Below, one piece after another: positions 6,551 through 8,178 of a DNA stretch of 8,178 bases (position 1 is the stretch's first letter; each line of letters begins with the position of its first letter). Under the pieces are notes generated by a model. The model saw only the letters and a program-made list of their open reading frames with translations. It had not been told where the DNA came from and made no database searches. The position numbers were made by a program, and so were the translations under genes. The stretch is taken from assembly GCA_029934195.1 (NCBI GenBank), contig JAOZMQ010000126.1, positions 1 to 8,178 on the forward strand, given 5' to 3'. This stretch comes from Candidatus Cloacimonadota bacterium (GTDB lineage Bacteria > Cloacimonadota > Cloacimonadia > Cloacimonadales > JAOZMQ01).

Positions 6551-7249
6551 ATGCAGAATCTTATTAAAATAGAAAATATGAACAAAGAATTTCCGATTGG
6601 AGGTAAAAAATTCAAAGCTCTCAAGGAAATTAATCTCAGAATAGAAACAGGAGAATTTGTTGGAATTGTGGGTCCAAGTGGTTCAGGTAAAACAACTTTG
6701 CTAAATATTATTGGATCTCTTGATGTTAATAGCTCTGGTTCGGTTTCTGTTTTAAACAATGAAATTAAAACTTTATCATCATTCAAAGCTGCTAAATTTA
6801 GAAGTCATAATATTGGTTTTATTTTCCAGACATATAATCTTTTGCCCGTTTATACTGTTTATGAAAACGTTGAATTTCCCCTTCTTTTATTGAAAATCAA
6901 AGCAAAACTGAGAAAAAAAATGATTATAGAAGCTTTGGAATGGGTGGATTTATCGGACAAAATTGACAGCCGACCTTCTCAATTATCAGGAGGTGAATGT
7001 CAACGAGTTGCAATCGCAAGAGCGATGGTGAAAAAGCCCCTAATTGTACTTGCAGATGAACCAACAGCAAATTTAGATGTGGAAAATTCACATAATATTT
7101 TGGATGCAATGAAGAGAATTAATTCAGAATTGAGAACAACTTTTATTTTTGCCACACATGACCAAAAAGTAATCAATTATTTGAATAGAAAAATAGTGCT
7201 TGTTGATGGAAGAATTACAGAAGACGTTTTGATGAAAAACTATAAATAA
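6551..7249 (+). CDS. ABC transporter ATP-binding protein, LolD/MacB type
   Basis: This 232-residue cytosolic ATPase would power the permease encoded just downstream. All nucleotide-binding motifs are intact: Walker A GPSGSGKTT (41-49), Q-loop Q93 in FIFQTYNLLP, signature LSGGECQRVAIARA (145-158), Walker B VLADEPT (166-172) with catalytic E170, D-loop ANLD (173-176) and H-loop H203 in ATHD. The FQ-x-YNLLP Q-loop, the YENVEFPL that follows and the length of about 230 are typical of the LolD/MacB/FtsE-like MacB branch, which works with FtsX-fold permeases; the neighbour confirms this pairing. The signature has Cys150 where Gln or Arg is commoner. It lies 12 nt after the barrel gene and 10 nt before the permease, so one operon is very likely. 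Lipoprotein release, lipid extraction or small-molecule export are all possible, so I do not assign lolD. Confidence 0.93.
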   Translation: MQNLIKIENMNKEFPIGGKKFKALKEINLRIETGEFVGIVGPSGSGKTTLLNIIGSLDVNSSGSVSVLNNEIKTLSSFKAAKFRSHNIGFIFQTYNLLPVYTVYENVEFPLLLLKIKAKLRKKMIIEALEWVDLSDKIDSRPSQLSGGECQRVAIARAMVKKPLIVLADEPTANLDVENSHNILDAMKRINSELRTTFIFATHDQKVINYLNRKIVLVDGRITEDVLMKNYK

Positions 7250-7259
7250 GGTCTGTTTT

Positions 7260-8178
7260 ATGATTTTGAAATTAGCACTTAGAAATTTAATTGGCACTGG
7301 TTTGAGAACATGGCTAAATGTAATTGTGTTATCATTTACTTATGTTGCAATAATTTGGACACAAGGTTTGAATAATGGAATGTTGGAGCAATCAAGCAGG
7401 GCAATGATAAATGCTGATGTTCAAGATGGGCAATTATGGCAAGAAAATTATGATCCATTAGATCCATTTTCCATTGATGATAGTTTTTGTGAAATCCCAA
7501 ATTTCTATAAATCTTTAGATCTCGGTTTGGATTATGTACCAATTGGAATTATCAGAGCTGTTGCTTATCCAAATGGAAAAATGAAACAAATCTTACTAAA
7601 AGGAATTGATCATAAACAAAAGTTAATCAACTTACCGACAGATTTTCTAAAAAAAAAGAAGGATTTAATTCCAGCTATAATTGGTAAAAGAATGGCAAAA
7701 TCATCGCAATTAAGTAAAGATGATGTTTTGACAATTCGATGGAAAAATATAAATGGAACTTACGATGCCATAGATATTGAAATCGTAAAAATCATGAAAA
7801 CAGATGTTCCTTCTCTCGATAATAATCAAATTTGGATAGATTTTGATGAATTGCAACAAATGATGAAAACTCAAAATTTTGCTACAATAATTGTTTTAAA
7901 AGATTCAGAAATAGCATCAAATATTAAAGAGGGGTGGATTTTTAAAAGTAGAGATTATCTACTCAGCGACTTAAAAAATTTAGTCCGGATGAAAACGGTA
8001 TCATCTTCCGTATTATATGGAATCTTGATTTTCTTATCTGTGATTGCAATTTTTGATACTCAAGTATTGTCGATTTTCAAAAGAAGAAAAGAAATGGGCA
8101 CATTAATGGCACTTGGAATGACAAGAAAAAATTTGATTGCATTATTCACTTTAGAAGGTGCAATTCTTGGAATTTTCT
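7260..8178 (+). CDS. FtsX/LolE-type ABC permease, 3' end beyond the window
   Basis: An open frame runs from ATG 7260 to the window end with no stop: 306 codons plus one base. AAGG (7248-7251), overlapping the ATPase stop, serves as ribosome binding site. The start MILKLALRNLIGTGLRTWLN is the usual cytoplasmic lead-in of this family. Transmembrane segment 1 covers about 19-37, and a MacB_PCD-like periplasmic domain about 40-246. Segment 2 covers about 251-272, followed by the family cytoplasmic loop RRKEMGTLMALGMTRKNL (275-292), the coupling region of FtsX permeases. A third segment begins at about 293 and is cut off. One or two further membrane segments are expected past the edge. The periplasmic domain should contact the substrate or a periplasmic partner. 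The protein pairs with the upstream ATPase, probably as part of a trans-envelope exporter with the barrel protein. An A9 run occurs at 7649-7657. Confidence 0.92.
   Translation, partial: MILKLALRNLIGTGLRTWLNVIVLSFTYVAIIWTQGLNNGMLEQSSRAMINADVQDGQLWQENYDPLDPFSIDDSFCEIPNFYKSLDLGLDYVPIGIIRAVAYPNGKMKQILLKGIDHKQKLINLPTDFLKKKKDLIPAIIGKRMAKSSQLSKDDVLTIRWKNINGTYDAIDIEIVKIMKTDVPSLDNNQIWIDFDELQQMMKTQNFATIIVLKDSEIASNIKEGWIFKSRDYLLSDLKNLVRMKTVSSSVLYGILIFLSVIAIFDTQVLSIFKRRKEMGTLMALGMTRKNLIALFTLEGAILGIF

Noticed and set aside
6551..8178. Calling the ABC pair lolD and lolC/lolE
   Set aside because: The same architecture occurs in MacB-like and other exporters. No LolA/LolB partner is visible and the permease is incomplete, so a specific name is not supported.

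Overview
The window comes from an AT-rich bacterial chromosome with dense coding. By eye its GC content is well under 40%, codons mostly end in A or T, and all six complete genes stop with TAA. The window contains a predicted outer-membrane beta-barrel with a signal peptide and a LolD/FtsX-type ABC module, which points to a diderm (Gram-negative) host. The rhodanese resembles a type I recall from anaerobes. An uncultured FCB-type lineage such as Cloacimonadota would fit, but this is a guess from style and not a placement. I see no phage, transposon, CRISPR, tRNA or rRNA.

Layout: (1) 36-3093, plus strand: nnr (two-domain NAD(P)HX epimerase/dehydratase), then cls (cardiolipin synthase) 4 nt later, a tight pair that is probably one operon. 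(2) 3094-3184: a short convergent gap holding an 11-bp perfect inverted repeat, the likely shared or guaA terminator. (3) 3185-5173, minus strand: a single-domain rhodanese followed 48 nt later by guaA (GMP synthase). (4) 5174-5476: a divergent, very AT-rich intergenic region of about 300 nt that must hold promoters for both sides. It shows two small dyads and a TTGACA box. (5) 5477-8178, plus strand: a secreted beta-barrel-like protein of unknown function, a LolD/MacB-type ABC ATPase, and the first 306 codons of an FtsX/LolE-type permease cut by the window end.

Regions 1 to 3 are housekeeping: cofactor repair, anionic phospholipid synthesis, sulfur transfer and guanine nucleotide synthesis. 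Region 5 is the accessory and most interesting part. An outer-membrane barrel, an ATPase and a large-periplasmic-domain permease are packed with gaps of 12 and 10 nt. They look like one transcription unit for trans-envelope traffic (lipoprotein, lipid or small-molecule export), with the substrate unknown and further parts probably downstream of the window.
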